Origin: Mercurialis annua
Taxonomy: Eukaryota > Streptophyta > Magnoliopsida > Malpighiales > Euphorbiaceae
Length of the DNA stretch: 64,000 nt
Reading direction: 5' to 3'
Assembly (NCBI RefSeq): GCF_937616625.2
Contig: NC_065576.1
Coordinates: 34,126,628-34,190,627, forward strand
Below the pieces are notes generated by a model that saw nothing but the letters and a program-made list of their open reading frames with translations, was not told the origin of the DNA and made no database searches. Position 1 is the stretch's first letter, and every line of letters begins with the position of its first letter. This document shows, piece after piece, positions 62,508 to 64,000 of the stretch. The translations under genes and the position numbers were made by a program.

Positions 62508-63467
62508 TTAATATTCTTATATTTCAAACAATTGCTCATATTTTTTCCACTTCCTTTCTATATTTACTATGTTTGCTTGCTCTCAAAACAATTACGATTG
62601 ACTTGCTATAATTTATTCCCCTTTTATAAATAAGAGTAAATTAGAAGCTATTTTAAAATATATATGGAAGACAATAGTTAAAATCAAGCAAATATAATAT
62701 GTTGACATCTATAAAATAGCTAGGTTGATCACCTTCTAAAATAAATTTTAAATTAATAGTTATTTTCAAAATGAATAAAGAAAGAAAACAATTCAACTAA
62801 ATGTTTTCAAGTAATGCAATATGTTGTCCTATATACTAAAACTGTTATTTTACATTTTTTTTATTATTTCTTTATAATAACATTCCCAGCTAATTGTTTC
62901 CTTTTTTTTTATTCTGAAACCTCCAATTAACATGATAAGGTCATCTAAATCAAAATGGCTAATTATATTTTTTTGTTTACTAAAATTGACATCTTAGTTT
63001 AATTATTTTTGCTACTTTAAATAATGGGAGAAGAATAACCATTTTATACATGTGAAAAAAAAATTAATATATTTTAATAGAAAGTATTAATCTATATTGT
63101 TTTTTTGTTTTCATTTTAAATTTTACAAAATCGGTTCAACTGGCAGTTAAATCGGTTGAACTGGTTGAACTGCGAACCGGTGGCCATACCGGTTCGGTTT
63201 TTAAAACACTGGTTGAAAGATATCATATTTATTGATACTATTTCAATAGAATAATTTTTAATATAATTAGACCAATACTTTGTGATTAAGGTAAATATTT
63301 AATAGTAATAATTATTTTTACTAAATAAGAATATCGGAAATCATTCCATTCTATAAATATATTGATCATTCAAAAGATTTACATTAATACCTTAAATTCA
63401 AATATTCTACATTAATTTTCATAAGTTCAAAAAATTTCAATTCATGCTCATAAAAATATAATCACAC

Positions 63468-63475
63468 TATATAAA
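63468..63475 (+). promoter_or_regulatory. TATA box, gene copy 16
   Basis: TATATAAA 109 bp before the ATG; one G is missing from the leader (ATTATTCC for ATTAGTTCC). Confidence 0.85.
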
Positions 63476-63576
63476 TACCACACACACATCTCCTTTTGTT
63501 ATAAGAAAATTACAGACCAAAATATTATTCAACCATACAATTATTCCATTATATTAAAGATAAGATCTCATCAATT

Positions 63577-63920
63577 ATGGCTTCATTTGCTCATATTTTC
63601 CTTATGTTCCTCATTTTTTCAGGTATATATTTTTATATTAATTCATTTTATTTTTAATATACATAAAGCTTGGAATTAAATAAAAAGAACTATAAATTAT
63701 AATAAATAGAGAAATAATTTTTTTGGTTATTTATCTTGCAGCTGCATCAATAGTTCCTCAAGTTCAGGCTCAACAATGCCCTCACGAGTTATATCCAACA
63801 GGATGTGTTATTGAACAATGTTGGAGCGACTGCGATAAGTGGGTTAAAGGAGCAAGAGGGTTTTGCAAAGGAAACGGACCCGGACAATCTGCACCATTTT
63901 CTTGTGAATGCTCTTGTTAA
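63577..63920 (+). CDS. Defensin-like secreted peptide, copy 16 (consensus)
   Basis: Exons are 63577-63622 and 63742-63920. It has the CTT codon-9 and TCT Ser65 silent marks of copies 6 and 8, consistent with its place just after a solo LTR. The protein is the consensus. Confidence 0.93.
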
Positions 63921-64000
63921 AAAAACCAATAGAGTTGTGTTGTTTTTACAGTTACTCAGATAATAAATTAAAATTGCGTGTTTAGTTTTGTCGTCTTCTT

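Larger units (their letters stand above)
56924..63211 (+). repeat. Array unit 15 with solo LTR (6288 bp)
   Basis: Third LTR-bearing unit. Its spacer after the gene (about 57695-59047, no supported gene) resembles unit 6 more than unit 5, so the unit is mosaic. Confidence 0.93.
59056..63211. mobile_element. hAT-like element interrupted by a solo LTR, unit 15
   Basis: The outer flanks are GTTGAAAG at 59048-59055 and 63212-63219. The internal insertion point is the same as in units 5 and 7. Confidence 0.85.
7812..64000 (+). repeat. Tandem array of ~3-kb units, each with one DEFL gene
   Basis: Sixteen head-to-tail units occur, with exon 2 starts spaced 2960-2998 bp apart, or about 6260-6290 bp where a solo LTR is included. 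Units differ by scattered substitutions and homopolymer-length changes. The left end is broken inside a hAT element by the retrotransposon nest, and the right end runs out of the window, so the true copy number is at least 16. Array-unit sequence lies directly against the inserted LTR at 7812, which suggests more array to the left of the nest. Confidence 0.97.
63212..64000 (+). repeat. Array unit 16, cut by window end
   Basis: It contains the whole gene copy 16 and the beginning of its 3' flank. Nothing suggests that the array ends here. Confidence 0.9.

Overview
This window is from a eukaryotic nuclear genome, almost certainly a flowering plant. It is AT-rich, has GT-AG introns and TATA-box promoters, and carries Ty3/gypsy chromovirus LTR retrotransposons and a hAT-type non-autonomous DNA transposon. 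The repeated gene encodes a secreted cysteine-rich peptide of the plant defensin-like (DEFL/LCR) type. The species cannot be named from the sequence alone.

Region 1 (1-7811) is a nest of Ty3/gypsy retrotransposons. A plus-strand element contributes the 3' end of its polyprotein (integrase plus chromodomain, 980-2167), a polypurine tract and a complete 3' LTR (2286-5240). It sits inside a minus-strand LTR of the same family (5241-7811). Its integrase region is itself interrupted at the left by another minus-strand LTR (1-978). These LTRs carry clusters of nested palindromes and a GT-AG intron of about 1.3 kb. The LTR at 1-978 lacks exactly that intron, as if copied from spliced RNA.

Region 2 (7812-64000) is a tandem array of 16 copies of one two-exon DEFL gene, all on the plus strand. 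The repeat unit is about 2.96-3.0 kb: promoter, 46-nt exon 1, 119-nt intron, 179-nt exon 2, about 1.4 kb of AT-rich spacer, then an ~860-bp hAT-like element with an 8-bp target duplication. The predicted precursor is 74 aa (about 25-aa signal peptide, 49-aa mature peptide with 8 Cys). The mature sequence is unchanged in 14 of 16 copies. Copy 2 has a stop in the signal peptide, copy 14 has a stop before the last three cysteines, and copy 15 has lost its last cysteine. The array runs off the right edge and is cut at the left by the retrotransposon nest.

Three units (5, 7 and 15) also carry a ~3.27-kb solo LTR of a second, related gypsy family. It lies at the same base of the hAT element with the same TTAAT duplication, so one insertion was later copied by unequal exchange. 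Units 5-6 and 7-8 form a 9.25-kb higher-order duplication. The window therefore looks like a recent, still-homogenising gene amplification that could raise the dose of one secreted peptide. No tRNA, rRNA, CRISPR or bacterial feature was seen.
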